Below, piece by piece: positions 1-9,500 of a stretch of DNA of 64,000 nucleotides; position 1 is the stretch's first letter, and each line of letters starts with the position of its first letter. The position numbers and the translations under genes were made by a program. The notes beneath the pieces are model-generated. The model was not told where the DNA came from. It saw only the letters and a program-made list of their open reading frames with translations, and ran no database searches. The DNA comes from Aureliella helgolandensis (GTDB taxonomy: Bacteria; Planctomycetota; Planctomycetia; Pirellulales; Pirellulaceae). Location of the stretch: the NCBI RefSeq assembly GCF_007752135.1, contig NZ_CP036298.1, positions 1,674,001 to 1,738,000 on the forward strand. Direction: 5' to 3'.

Positions 1-1
1 G

Positions 2-298
2 TGGGCCGGAGAATTCGGCCGCACTCCGTTTTCGCAAGGCAGCACCGGTCGCGATCATAATCCATTCGGCTTTAGCGTGTGGCTAGCTGGTGGCGGCGTG
101 CAAGGAGGATGCAGCTTGGGAGCCACCGATGAGTTTGGCTACCATGCCATTGAGAATCCTTGCACTGTCTATGACTTGTGGGCGACGGTACTGCATCAGT
201 TGGGCATTGATCATGAACGACTGACGTACCGCTACAGTGGACGCGACTACCGGCTAACTGACGTTCATGGCAATGTGTTGCACAAAGTGCTAGCCTAA
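2..298 (+). CDS. DUF1501 domain protein, C-terminal part (cut by window edge)
   Basis: The open frame runs in from the left edge and ends at TAA 296-298, so only the last ~98 residues are visible. They begin [10 protein letters not shown] and continue with [17 protein letters not shown] and [25 protein letters not shown]. This matches the C-terminus of planctomycete DUF1501 (sulfatase-like, usually Tat-exported) proteins and aligns well with the complete DUF1501 protein at 27246-28688 in this window. DUF1501 genes normally pair with a PSD1 cytochrome c gene; that partner would lie to the left, outside the window. The biochemical role of the family is not established. Confidence 0.9.
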   Translation, partial: WAGEFGRTPFSQGSTGRDHNPFGFSVWLAGGGVQGGCSLGATDEFGYHAIENPCTVYDLWATVLHQLGIDHERLTYRYSGRDYRLTDVHGNVLHKVLA

Positions 299-705
299 CT
301 GGCTTAGCCTAGCGGGTTCTCCAGCGAATCTGCCGCTGTTCGAAGCCCCGAATACCAGTCCGTCCACTGAACACGGAGGACCACTCCATCAACAAACCGC
401 TGGCGCCGCATCGCTGATAGTCGCAGGCCGAGTGCGGACTGGGGCAGAAGTGTTATGCGAATTCTTCCTGTGGGAATGTGCTGAGAAGGACTTCGGTGAG
501 CTTGCATCGTCTGATAGTGAGGGGCTTATTTGCCTGAGCCCCATCTCTGCGTTGGTATCCCGAACCCGCCTCGCCCTCCCAGCTGGGCCACAGCTTCGGG
601 GCACGCCATGAGAGGCATAAGAGCCGCTAGGGCCGCGGAGCGCACCGCGCCACTGGTGGCCGTCTGTAGCACGATGCCGTCGAGGAGACGGCCGTGCCCC
701 TAATT
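299..705. other. intergenic region, no supported gene
   Basis: This stretch lies between the DUF1501 stop and the region behind the PP2C gene. Short minus-strand frames exist, but their Arg/Ser/Pro-rich compositions look like chance reading of GC-rich intergenic DNA. A part around 520-700 reads on the minus strand as 'RAPKLWPSWEGEAGSG', a motif type that recurs in spurious planctomycete ORFs. I see no RNA gene here. Confidence 0.5.
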
Positions 706-822
706 TTACGCGGGATTGAATTCGGGCCAATTCTCAGCAGCCAGGTGTTTATTGAGGACGTGGAACTGCTTGCCTTGTTCGAGGAGAGCGATCCGTAGGA
801 ATTCAACTAGCGAACGAGCGGC
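706..822 (-). other. in-frame, coding-like extension after the PP2C stop codon
   Basis: Directly after the TAG stop of the phosphatase gene (rc 823-825) the same frame stays open for 38 codons, to TAA at rc 706-708. The reading includes LVEFLRIALLEQGKQF and NKHLAAENWPEFNPA, which is amphipathic and protein-like, unlike the other frames nearby. It could be the original C-terminus lost through a nonsense mutation, a readthrough extension, or a chance relic of another gene. The in-frame position and composition are seen; the explanation is open. Confidence 0.35.
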
Positions 823-1809
823 CTACCTCTGAACCGCAGGGGCCGTATCAATGGCGTTCACCGTTTTCTCGCTCAGGACCGGGAATTCTGCTGTATCCTC
901 CAACCCCTCATCGAAGGCTATGGTAGCCTCTTGCAGCTGCACTTGCTTGGGCTCCGCTTCAGAGAAACGGGTCACGACCACGGTGGTGTTGTCTGTGCCG
1001 CCGGCCAAGTTGGCTTGGTCAATCAACTTTTGGCAGACGCTATTCGTCGGCAAATCTTCGGACAGAATTTGGCGGATGGTCGAATGGCTCAAGTGCTTGT
1101 TGAGACCATCGGTGCAGAGCAAGAGCGTGTCTCCCATCCGCAGCTCCAAAGCGGTCGCATCGGGGTGAGGTTCCTTGCCATCGCCGCCGATGACATTCCA
1201 GAGAATGTGCGACATCGCGTTATCGCCGTCGGGGGCGTCTTGATCGGTTGGACGTGGGCTGCCGCTCTCGTTGGCGACCGCTCCGGCCAATTCCGCCAAG
1301 GTGTGATCCCGCGTCAGTTGCTGAAGCACTCCATCGCGTAAGAGATAGCACCGGCTGTCGCCTACATGTACCAGAAACATTCTGGGCCAGACGATGTAGG
1401 CTAACGTTAAGGTCGACCCCATGCCACGGCGCTGAGGAATGGCCGCTGTTTCGCGATTAATTTGCCGTTGGCAAGCGATGAGTCCCTGTTTCAGTTGCGA
1501 TTGGAATTCGTCGTCATCGTCGCAACTCCCCTCAATAAACCAACTCAACCGATTGAGGGTGAAATCCACCATTGTATCGATTACCAGTTGACTGGCGCGC
1601 TCACCCGCTTCGTGCCCACCCATGCCGTCGGCAACCAACACGAGTTTCCCCTTGGTCTCACCGAACAGCCTTGTCTGATGGTCCAAGGCTAACGATGTCT
1701 GGTGGATCCTCATCGATTTAGAAACGTCACTAATCAAGAATTGGTCCTGATTGGACGAGCGTTCGCGTCCAATATCGGAACCACCACAGCAATCCATCAT
1801 CCCACTCAT
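823..1809 (-). CDS. PP2C-family serine/threonine protein phosphatase
   Basis: About 328 residues with the metal-binding motifs of PP2C phosphatases: RSSNQDQF (Asp22), VADGMGGHEAG (Asp61), a GMGSTLTLAYI block, HVGDSRCYLLRDG, LLLCTDGL and GGTDNTTVVV. These Asp residues normally bind two Mn/Mg ions that hydrolyse phospho-Ser/Thr. No membrane segment is seen, so it is probably cytosolic and opposes a Ser/Thr kinase, none of which lies in the window. An open frame extends up to a GTG at 1881 that overlaps the upstream small ORF (GTGA). I prefer the ATG at 1809 because GGAGG (rc 1815-1819) sits 5 nt upstream of it; an adjacent ATG lies at 1812. The frame stays open for 38 codons after the stop (see 706-822). 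Confidence 0.9.
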   Translation of the reverse strand: MSGMMDCCGGSDIGRERSSNQDQFLISDVSKSMRIHQTSLALDHQTRLFGETKGKLVLVADGMGGHEAGERASQLVIDTMVDFTLNRLSWFIEGSCDDDDEFQSQLKQGLIACQRQINRETAAIPQRRGMGSTLTLAYIVWPRMFLVHVGDSRCYLLRDGVLQQLTRDHTLAELAGAVANESGSPRPTDQDAPDGDNAMSHILWNVIGGDGKEPHPDATALELRMGDTLLLCTDGLNKHLSHSTIRQILSEDLPTNSVCQKLIDQANLAGGTDNTTVVVTRFSEAEPKQVQLQEATIAFDEGLEDTAEFPVLSEKTVNAIDTAPAVQR

Positions 1810-1877
1810 CATTGCCTCCAATTGGCCTGGCTGACCAAAGTTATCCGACTGTTGAAATCTACAGCACCGCGTTGGGT

Positions 1878-2075
1878 TCACCCCTCTCCGTTTACTGCAT
1901 CGTCCGCGTCGCGCAGCAAATCCTTCGAGTGGTCAATGGCGGAATCGGTGTCGTGCTGGATTTTGTCGGTCTGGACTTCCACCGACATGCGATTCCCGCT
2001 GAAGTCGAATACGAGCCAACCGGCCAACGTCAGCACGATCGCAATTACGACAATTACTACTATTACACGCATCAT
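1878..2075 (-). CDS. small single-pass membrane protein, unknown function
   Basis: A 65-residue protein: residues 3-24 form one hydrophobic helix (VIVVIVVIAIVLTLAGWLVF), followed by a short acidic, hydrophilic tail with many Asp residues. I do not recognise a family. It lies directly upstream of the PP2C gene on the same strand, and its stop overlaps a possible GTG start of that gene, so the two are probably co-transcribed. The topology would put the charged tail outside a cytoplasmic start. The small size keeps confidence moderate. Confidence 0.5.
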   Translation of the reverse strand: MMRVIVVIVVIAIVLTLAGWLVFDFSGNRMSVEVQTDKIQHDTDSAIDHSKDLLRDADDAVNGEG

Positions 2076-2474
2076 CAGTCTCCAGTGGTTTGAGCTTCGT
2101 TACTCAGCATTCGGTAGTTGCTAGTCGGATGTCGAGTCCACCCGGTCGTTCATCGCCTCGTTGCTTCGCGAGTTGTGGTGGACTGCCTGGCCAACGCCCG
2201 GTCGGGCAACTGCCGTCAGAACCATTGCGAACGCCATTCCGAACGGCTGTAAGCTGGTTTGGACGCAGGAATGTCGCGGGGGAGTGGATGCAAGCAGCTC
2301 AATCTGTCCTGAAAGCGACCAATTCGGCCCGGGGAATGAGTGGTTGGGTGCCAGCGGGTGTAGGCGACTTGTCAGGACAGGTGTGGTCGTCATCGTGCAC
2401 TCGGCTTTGGCATCACATTTGCCAAGTTGCTTCCCAAGACACTCATTCCTACGCTTCCAATTCAGGACTCTGTT
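2076..2474. other. intergenic region between divergent genes
   Basis: This ~400-bp stretch separates the minus-strand small membrane protein from the plus-strand DUF892 gene and should hold both promoters. Frames crossing it have no recognisable domains. I could not pick a promoter with confidence. Confidence 0.4.
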
Positions 2475-2975
2475 ATGAAATTTGATTCCTTAGAAAAGCT
2501 CTACGTCCATGAACTAAAAGATCTGTTCAGCGCGGAACACCAATTCTTAGCGGCTCTTCCCGAATTGAAAGCCCGTGCAACCGACGAAGACCTTTCGAAA
2601 GTTCTCATGGGACAAATGCAAGAAACGAGAGTTCGCATCGGCAGGATTGAGTCGGTCTTCTCGTCTTTAGATTTTGAACCGGGCGGGCATCGCTGTACGG
2701 CCATGGAAGGGCTGATTGAAGAGGGGGGGCAGCTGCTCAGCAGCGACATCGAGCCTCGCGTGATGGATGCTGCCCTTGTCGCTTCCTTGCAGCGGATCGA
2801 ACACTACGGCATGGCCGGCTACGGCACCGCCCGAAGCTTTGCGGAGAAATTGGGGCGGAAAAAGGATGCCGATGTCCTGCAAGTTGCGCTCAACGAGCTG
2901 GGAGAGTCCAATCGACACCTGACCACACTGGCGGAACGCAAGCTGAATTTCTTAGCGCTAAATCTCACCCATTAA
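2475..2975 (+). CDS. DUF892 / YciE-like ferritin-like protein
   Basis: From ATG 2475 the protein has ~166 residues and begins MKFDSLEKLYVHELKDLFSA, the typical start of DUF892 (YciE/YciF) proteins. These are four-helix ferritin-like folds linked in other bacteria to stress responses. Further family features are the Asp/Glu/His pattern in LKDLFSAEHQFLAALPEL and the helical repeats MQETRVRIGRIE and ALVASLQRIEHYGMAGYGTA, which supply carboxylate and His ligands of the presumed di-metal site. A longer frame from 2427 adds 16 unrelated residues and is not preferred. The next gene is a small membrane protein 123 bp downstream, so a stress-related pair is possible but inferred. Confidence 0.88.
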   Translation: MKFDSLEKLYVHELKDLFSAEHQFLAALPELKARATDEDLSKVLMGQMQETRVRIGRIESVFSSLDFEPGGHRCTAMEGLIEEGGQLLSSDIEPRVMDAALVASLQRIEHYGMAGYGTARSFAEKLGRKKDADVLQVALNELGESNRHLTTLAERKLNFLALNLTH

Positions 2976-3098
2976 TTCAGACCGACCTACCTGTGCCAGA
3001 CCTGCCTGCGCAATTTGATTCCAGGCAGGGCCCATGCAGGGCATCGGCAATCGCGTTCCCGTCCGGCTACCTTTGAAGATTTTTAGGAAACTCATGTT

Positions 3099-3296
3099 AT
3101 GGAATTGTATGCGTTGGTGGTGGAACCTGGGGTAGGACTACTGGGCTTGCTCCTCCTGATCTTGGACATCGTGGCTGTCGTCGGAGTGATTCGGGGAGGC
3201 GGTTCCTTAGCCCACAAGTTTTTGTGGATACTGTTGATCTTCTTGCTTCCAATCCTCGGAATGATTTTGTATTTCGTCTACGGCAATCGCCAGTAG
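3099..3296 (+). CDS. small PLDc_N-type membrane protein
   Basis: 65 residues with two hydrophobic segments (about 10-31 and 42-60) joined by RGGGSLAHKFLW and ending in ILGMILYFVYGNRQ. The 'KxLW...llPxlGxilYf..G' pattern is that of the phospholipase D N-terminal (PLDc_N) domain, which also occurs as stand-alone two-helix membrane proteins. No catalytic HKD motif is present, so it is not an enzyme by itself. It probably sits in the cytoplasmic membrane; such proteins often accompany stress genes such as the preceding DUF892 gene. Confidence 0.75.
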   Translation: MELYALVVEPGVGLLGLLLLILDIVAVVGVIRGGGSLAHKFLWILLIFLLPILGMILYFVYGNRQ

Positions 3297-3397
3297 GCTC
3301 TACACCAGTCTGGAACTGGACGACGCAGTCTTTGGAGAATGGACTACCACAGACTAATGCATCGTCAACTCTAATAATCAGGGCTTAGCGAGGGTTC

Positions 3398-3416
3398 GGA
3401 AAAAGGTGTCCGACAT
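3398..3416 (+). repeat. half of a palindromic repeat ending in an 11-bp IS target duplication
   Basis: The bases GGAAAAAGGTGTCCGACAT abut the left end of IS copy A. The last 11 (GTGTCCGACAT, 3406-3416) recur as the reverse complement at 36006-36016, next to the far side of IS copy B. In the present arrangement they are inverted and 32.6 kb apart. Flipping 4945-36016 turns them into direct repeats flanking one IS copy, as expected for a target-site duplication. Confidence 0.75.
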
Positions 3417-4944
3417 GAATGGCACTTAATCGGCCTAAGGTACTGGTGCTTCTAGAGTTAAGTTCGATTGACAGCAGGGGGCTTCACTTGCGATGAGTTT
3501 GGGTAATCTTACCTCCCGAACACACCAAGCAAGGAAGCCCCCGTGTGCCATCATCCGTTTGATTCGTTCCGCTGTCGAGTCCAACATGCGCGCCAACACG
3601 GCGATCTTTACTTCGCCGCCTTGATCTCCAAAGAGACTATCGCGTCAGTCTTTGGCAATGCAAGTGCCATTCTCGATTCGGCCAGAGTTTACAACACATC
3701 GGTCACGCTGTGGGTCTTCCTCTCGCAAGTCATGAGCATCCACCACGGCTGCGTCTCTGCGGTCGCCAAGCTGATCACCCATCGAGTCGCCAACAACCAA
3801 ACTGCTTGCTCTGCCGAAACCGGTGCTTACTGCATTGCTCGAGACAAAATCGACGAGCAATCCATGCAACGTCTTGTGACGGCCAGCGGACTTGCGATTG
3901 AAGACAGCAGTCCCGACCATTGGCGATGGCTGGGGCACCGCGTGATCACCGCCGATGGTGCCACCGTCACGATGGCAGACACGTCGGAGAATCAAGCCGC
4001 CTACCCGCAACTTAGTAGTCAAGCACCCGGTTGTGGATTTCCGATCTTGCGAGTCGTTGTACTGTTCGCGTTGTCGACTGGCGTTGTGCTCGACATGGCG
4101 ATGGGCCGATACAAAGGTAAGTTCACTCACGAAGTAAGTTTGTTTCGTCAGATCGACGCAATCATCGAAGAAACCGATGTTTTCCTAGCTGATCGCGCCT
4201 ATGCGGGTTGGTTCGAGATGGCGAGGATGATTCAACGTGGTGCACACGTCGTTGTTCGCAAACACCAGTTGCGCAAGTCAGATTTTCGGACTGGAATTCG
4301 TTACGGCAAAGACGATCACTCCATCCAAATCGACAAGCCAGCTCGTCCCGACTGGATGAGCATTGAAGAGTACGAGACGTACCCGGACTTCATCACCATT
4401 CGCGAGATCCGTATCCGAGTTGAGAACAACGGATTTCGCACTCGCGAGATTATCGTTCACACATCGCTGTCGGACGATACGGAGTACACGAGGGAGGACA
4501 TCGCGGCCCTGTTCCGTAGAAGGTGGCAAGCAGAACTTCATTTACGGAGCTTGAAAACGGTCATGCAGATGGAACACTTGCGCTGTAAAAAGCCGCATCG
4601 AGTGCGGAACGAAATTCGGACGCACATGTTGGCTTACAATTTGATTCGCGGGGTGATGTCTGAAGCGGCCGTCGAAGGCGACGTTCAACCTTGGCATATC
4701 AGTTTCAAGTCAACACTGACAACGGTGACGGATATGCTTCCGGTTCTAGGCCTAATCAGCAACGCCGATGAATTATGCACGGTGTTGTACCGCTGCTGCT
4801 TGCAACACGCAGTTGGCAATCGACCGGACCGCTACGAGCCCAGGGTGCTCAAGCGAAGACCGAAGAAATACAAGCTGATGCAAAAGCCAAGAAGCGAATA
4901 CAAACCCGGGGAGGCATAGGACTTACGCCGATTAAGTGCCATTC
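3417..4944 (+). mobile_element. IS4-family-like insertion sequence, copy A
   Basis: 1528 bp with terminal inverted repeats: left GAATGGCACTTAATCGGC followed by CTAAG, right (reverse complement) GAATGGCACTTAATCGGC followed by GTAAG. It contains one transposase gene. An internal inverted repeat (3477-3485 with 3534-3542) lies just before the transposase start and could fold over its ribosome binding region. Copy B (36017-37544) has the same length, an identical protein and opposite orientation. The right end abuts the truncated ABC-F gene directly. Confidence 0.92.
3543..4919 (+). CDS. IS4-family-like DDE transposase (copy A)
   Basis: 458 residues starting at a GTG. The DDE-type catalytic core shows ITADGATVTMADT (first Asp region), VFLADRAYAGWFEMA (second Asp) and ALFRRRWQAELHLRSLKTVMQME, whose R-x3-E-x6-K spacing is the YREK signature of IS4-type enzymes. 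The tail is strongly basic. It should cut and paste its own 1528-bp element. It is identical in sequence to the copy at 36042-37418, implying recent duplication, and both look intact. A weak or sequestered GTG start would fit the low expression usual for transposases. Confidence 0.93.
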   Translation: MCHHPFDSFRCRVQHARQHGDLYFAALISKETIASVFGNASAILDSARVYNTSVTLWVFLSQVMSIHHGCVSAVAKLITHRVANNQTACSAETGAYCIARDKIDEQSMQRLVTASGLAIEDSSPDHWRWLGHRVITADGATVTMADTSENQAAYPQLSSQAPGCGFPILRVVVLFALSTGVVLDMAMGRYKGKFTHEVSLFRQIDAIIEETDVFLADRAYAGWFEMARMIQRGAHVVVRKHQLRKSDFRTGIRYGKDDHSIQIDKPARPDWMSIEEYETYPDFITIREIRIRVENNGFRTREIIVHTSLSDDTEYTREDIAALFRRRWQAELHLRSLKTVMQMEHLRCKKPHRVRNEIRTHMLAYNLIRGVMSEAAVEGDVQPWHISFKSTLTTVTDMLPVLGLISNADELCTVLYRCCLQHAVGNRPDRYEPRVLKRRPKKYKLMQKPRSEYKPGEA

Positions 4945-5195
4945 AGGTCTGCCACCGTTTCCGCTTCGTCGACTTGGACGATCTGCCTCAACATACCGAT
5001 GCGACCATCAACCGAAACACCACCCGACGTCGGATGTAGCTCACCGGCAATTAACTTCAATAGCGTCGACTTGCCAACTCCGTTGCGTCCCACCAGTCCG
5101 GCACGTTGGCAGGTAAAACTGAGAGAGAGATTGGAAAAAAGTACCCGGCTGGTCGGAGTCGCCCAGCCGACTTGGGATAATGTGATTGAGGGCAT
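4945..5195 (-). pseudogene. ABC-F ATPase, N-terminal fragment (split gene)
   Basis: Reading on the minus strand from ATG 5195, the fragment starts MPSITLSQVGWATPTSRVLF and has a clear Walker A (GLVGRNGVGKSTLLKLIAGEL), then stops being homologous exactly at the IS border after ...AETVADL. The continuation FGVTDALEILRRAEAG, then the ABC signature, lies at 37555 onwards on the plus strand beyond IS copy B. The two pieces rejoin in frame if the block between the ISs is inverted. ABC-F proteins are soluble twin-ATPase translation factors or antibiotic-resistance factors. This piece lacks Walker B and the signature, so it cannot work alone. Confidence 0.9.
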
Positions 5196-5446
5196 GGCAG
5201 TCCCCTGAAGCGATAACTACGGTGCGATGTCGTGCTTTTATCATCCTCGCACAAACCGCACAACGCCATCGCTCCTTCTGCAGAAATTCCATCGAATGCA
5301 GAAGGTCAGTTACAGGGGGCCGATGCCCCGGTTAGCCTAATTCAGGAGATGCAGGGATACGGCAAGTCTGGAATGTTGGATTGCTCGGCAAATCTACGAC
5401 CAGGGCAACCCGATGTATTTGACGACTTGTTGGTTCAAGAACGAGC

Positions 5447-6016
5447 TCACGTAGCCGAAGCTCTCGTTCCGCGTTGGGCAATCATCAGCGCAATTAGAGC
5501 ACGGCAGAAATCAGGCAAATCCTCCGGTCGACGACTGCTCACATGATGTCCATCCACGATCACACTAGCATCTTGATACAGCCCACCCGCGTTGATCAGG
5601 TCATCTTTAATTCCAGGGGAACCGGTGACCCGCACGCCACGGTAGACTTTAGCACTGATCGGGATCCAGCCTCCGTGACAGATGGCGGCAATGGGCTTAA
5701 CTTGCTGGTGAAACTCTTGCACCAAGCTCAGGACTTTTGCATCTCTGCGGAGTTTGTCTGGCATAAAGCCCCCGGGTACAAGTAGTGCGTCAAAATCGGC
5801 TGAGTCGCAGTCGGCAATCGCAACATCGGACTCACAGGGATAGCCATTCTTGCCTGCATAGACGCGTTGGGCATCGGGGCCTGCAACCGTCACGGAGCAC
5901 CCCTCTTCAATCAATCTGAGTTTGGGATACCACAGTTCCAAGTCTTCGTAGATATCGCCGACAAACGCAAGGACACGGCAACCAGCTAGAGGTAGATTGA
6001 GTTCATCACTGGGCAT
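5447..6016 (-). CDS. DJ-1/PfpI family protein (glyoxalase/deglycase or protease-like)
   Basis: 189 residues, the usual length of PfpI proteins. Motifs: GDIYEDLELWYPKLRLIEEG near the start with the conserved Glu24, DALLVPGGFMPDKLR, the nucleophile elbow AICHGGW with Cys113-His114, and TGSPGIKDDLINAGG followed by DGHHVSSRRPEDLPDF, as in the archaeal PfpI protease. The family includes chaperone/glyoxalase III (Hsp31-like) and peptidase activities; which one applies cannot be told. No signal peptide, so cytosolic. It stands alone, 251 bp from the ABC-F fragment. Confidence 0.92.
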   Translation of the reverse strand: MPSDELNLPLAGCRVLAFVGDIYEDLELWYPKLRLIEEGCSVTVAGPDAQRVYAGKNGYPCESDVAIADCDSADFDALLVPGGFMPDKLRRDAKVLSLVQEFHQQVKPIAAICHGGWIPISAKVYRGVRVTGSPGIKDDLINAGGLYQDASVIVDGHHVSSRRPEDLPDFCRALIALMIAQRGTRASAT

Positions 6017-6537
6017 ATTGTATTCGTTTCTTCGATAGGTTTTGAGGTGAGTCCTACTGATCCTGCGCGGGGCTCAGCGGGTTTGTTGTAGGCGGTTTCT
6101 CTAAATATAAACCGGTCGAGTTGCAGTTTGTTGATTTATTGGGTTCCTTCTTTCGGTCTACGCAATTTTGCACCCTCCAGCCCACGGTCGTGGCGTGCGA
6201 GACAACACTATTATTGCGATGACATTTCAGTCAACAGGCCGACCATTTAGGCGGGAGCGGTCGCCGCAGCATTGAGCTCAGCAGGCGATTCCCCCTAGAG
6301 AACATAAGTATCCGAGTAGACAGACAGGCTGCAAAGCACTGGAGCGCGAATCGCACAGCGCATCTGCCGGGATGCGGCATCCGCGATGGGGCATCCGCAG
6401 AGATGGGAGCGACGGTTAGCAATTCACCAGCATCCGTTGGAGCGGTTGTCGCCGATGCCGGGTAGGATACCTAGTGAAACGAGATGTAGGGTGCCCTGGC
6501 TCTTGCAGCCACGAAACCTAACCTCGCCGCTCCCCGA
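6017..6537. other. intergenic region, no supported gene
   Basis: About 520 bp between two minus-strand genes. Around 6370-6400 there is a short imperfect repeat of GCATCCGC. No RNA gene or convincing ORF is seen. The part next to 6016 should carry the PfpI gene promoter. Confidence 0.4.
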
Positions 6538-9500
6538 CTAGCGTCTTCGACGGTAGCCAAAAATCTCTTCGACCTCCCCATCGGAAAGTCGGGAGTAAGA
6601 GGACTCCAGTCCGTCCCAAGGTGCCGAGAATACTTGATCAATAGCCGATTGCCTAGATATTGGAGCAGAAGCCTCGCCCTCACCGGTATTGTTGTTTAAG
6701 AAATTAATTACTAGCAGAGCGTCAAAGGGAGTGATAAAACCATCCTCGTTCACATCCATAAACACGGACGGTGTAAGGGGCTCGCGGTCGGCCAGATCTT
6801 GATCAAGGTTTGAATTTAGAAAGTTGATCACGAGCAGGGCATCGAGCGGTGAGACGAATCGATCCCCACTAACATCGAGTGGCTGGAACGCATTGTGCCA
6901 CTTCGGAACATCGTTGTCGGTGATGATGATCTGGAGCTTTCCGATAGCCACACCAGGTGCGGTTCCGATGATCTCAACCCACACTTCATTTTCCATGATC
7001 GAGTCGTCAACAATCCCTACGACGAAATCCGTCGACTCCTGGCCAGCGGGGATCGTCACGCTGCTCGGTAGTTGAATCTGTTCGCTCGGAAAGTCACCGA
7101 ATTCGATCGTCAACGCTTGGCTGCTAGACAGACTGTTGCGGTGGACGGAAGCGGTAAAGCTCCCACTAGCTTCGTCCCATGCCTGTTGAGGAGTGCGAAA
7201 TTCGAGGGGCGGCAGGCTAACCACGGGAATCGAAAACTCCGAGTGCCCGGCAGCAAGGTTTCTGGTAGTAGCGATAATTGCTTGCCCATCCGAGAGCGGC
7301 CTCAGGGAGGCCGACCATAGTCCCAAGCCGTTCCCGTCCGTTGTGACCTCCACGGAATTCAAGAACTCCTGGCCTTGCCTGCTTTCAGCGTTCTCAGCGA
7401 CGTACAACTCGATTAGGAAAGTTGTATTCGGTAGGCTGTTCAATACACCTGAAACATTCGTGGACTCCGCTCTTTGCACATACTCGATCACAGGGTAATT
7501 TTGCAAGTCATTGGGGCCACTATCTGCATCCAATAGATCATTCGTGTCCGCTCCATCGAAGGACAAATCGATCCCCAGACCTGTATGACCGAAAATAGCG
7601 TTCTTCGTGATCCAGTTACGAACGGACTTATCTCCTTCGATTGCAACACCAGTGGCACCGTTGAATGCGATGATGTTTGCGCTTAAGTCGCCGATGGAAT
7701 TATCAGCGGCATCTTCGAGCAAGATGCCTCCCAATAAATTCCCCAACTCGGCTCCGGTTGCCGATAGGCCTATCCAATTTCCGTCAATTGCGTTTCCGCC
7801 AGAGTCTTCCTGGATACGGATTCCCCATTCGTTGTTGCCGCTGATCACATTGCGTTCTTGGACAGTCTGGCCACCGATCAGGTTGTCGGTTGCCCCTTCA
7901 AAGCTGCCAATACCGCTGAACCCGTTAGGCAGGGCTCGCTCGCCAGTGGCATCGAGCCCGACCCAATTCCCTCCAACTCGATTTTGTGTTGCTCCCAACC
8001 GAAAACGCAGCCCGAAGATCTGATTGCCTGAGATCAAATTGCCAGCGGCCGAGTCGGCTCGAGACTGATCGGTCGTCCCGACCACATTTTGCCGAGTACC
8101 GGCCCCAAGTAGTATGCCCGTCGATGTGTTGGGAATAGCGGTCGTTCCCAGCGCATCGGTACCAATAAAGTTGCCTGCGATAACGTTGAACTGCGCATTG
8201 GAGTCAAAAATGGCCACGCCCTGATCAAGGTTTCCGGACAATACGTTTCGTTCGCCTTCATCCATCACGGCGTTGTCATCGGTTCCAATGAGATTTCTCG
8301 AGGCGGTGCCACCGATCACCACGCCTCGTCCCGAATTCTTTAATGGGCCGCTTCCCTGAGCGTTGACACCGACCCAATTCCCGCCCACTCGGTTATCATT
8401 CGAGTTCGTGATAAAAATCCCGCTAAACCCATTTCCAGAGATAAGGTTGCCAAGATATTCACCGTTGCGAGTGCCAATGACATTTCCCGAGCTGTTATCG
8501 ACCAGCTCCACGCCCGAGGCCACGTTGCTAACAGGAAACTCCCCTGAGGAATCGGTGCCAATATAATTCCCAGAAACGACATTAGCCGAAGTCATTGCAT
8601 TGGCAAACTCGATTCCGGAATCACCGTTGCCGGAAACGACATTGCGTTCGAGACTGTCGCTCAGTCCGTCAGCATTTGAGCCGATCATATTTCCCGTCGA
8701 TTGCAGGTCGACCAGGATTCCCTGTTTTCCGTTGGCGAGAGCATGGCGACCGCTAGCCGTGAGGCCGATCCAGTTGCCTGAAATCTGATTCGCTTGAGCA
8801 CCATACACCCTCACTCCCACCCCGACATTGCCGGAGATAAGATTCCTTTCGTTAGCGTCCTCGATGCCATCTCCGTTGGTGCCAATGACATTGAGACTGG
8901 CCGCTCCTTCGAGCAGTACGCCGGCCGTTCCGTTGGGTACCGCTTCGATTCCTTGCTGGTCGGTACCGATACGATTCCCCTGAATCCGATTGCCGGTGGA
9001 ACTGCTCCCTTCAATTCGGATACCTTCGGCTCGATTTCCAGAAATAAGATTCCCATCGAGGCCATAGCGTCCTCCAATCACATTGTTGGAAGAGTCCACA
9101 ATGTAGATTCCGGCAAAGTCGTTGGGGACCTCTGTTTCTCCAGTTGCATCCGTCCCGATGTAAGTGTTGGAAATCGTGTTGTTTCCGAGCCCGTCAATTC
9201 GAACTCCAGCCCCGCCGAAGCCTTGGATCACCATCCCCTTGAGGACGCTGTCACCACCAGCGATCGTAATTCCCGACGTCTTCCCCTCCAAGGCGATACC
9301 GGAAAGTACCAGTATGGGCTCTCCAGCAAAGCCAGGTTGGGTCGTTCCGTCTATTGAGACGGGACTTGTCAGTGTTGGCAGCGGGCTGGCCAATTGGATG
9401 GTCAGGGAAGGCGATTGGATATTAAAGACGATGTCATCGGAATCGGGATTCGCATTGGACTGCTCAATTGCTTGTCGAAGCGAACCATCTCCACTATCAC

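Noticed and set aside
389-730. 113-codon minus-strand ORF after the PP2C gene
   Set aside because: Arg/Ser/Pro-rich, no domain, wrong frame relative to the coding-like extension, and typical of spurious ORFs in GC-rich planctomycete intergenic DNA.
2121-2393. 90-codon minus-strand ORF
   Set aside because: No ribosome site and low-complexity composition; it lies in the promoter region between divergent genes.
3645-4130. 161-codon ORF opposite the transposase
   Set aside because: It is the complement of the transposase gene and recurs identically in copy B because the element is duplicated.
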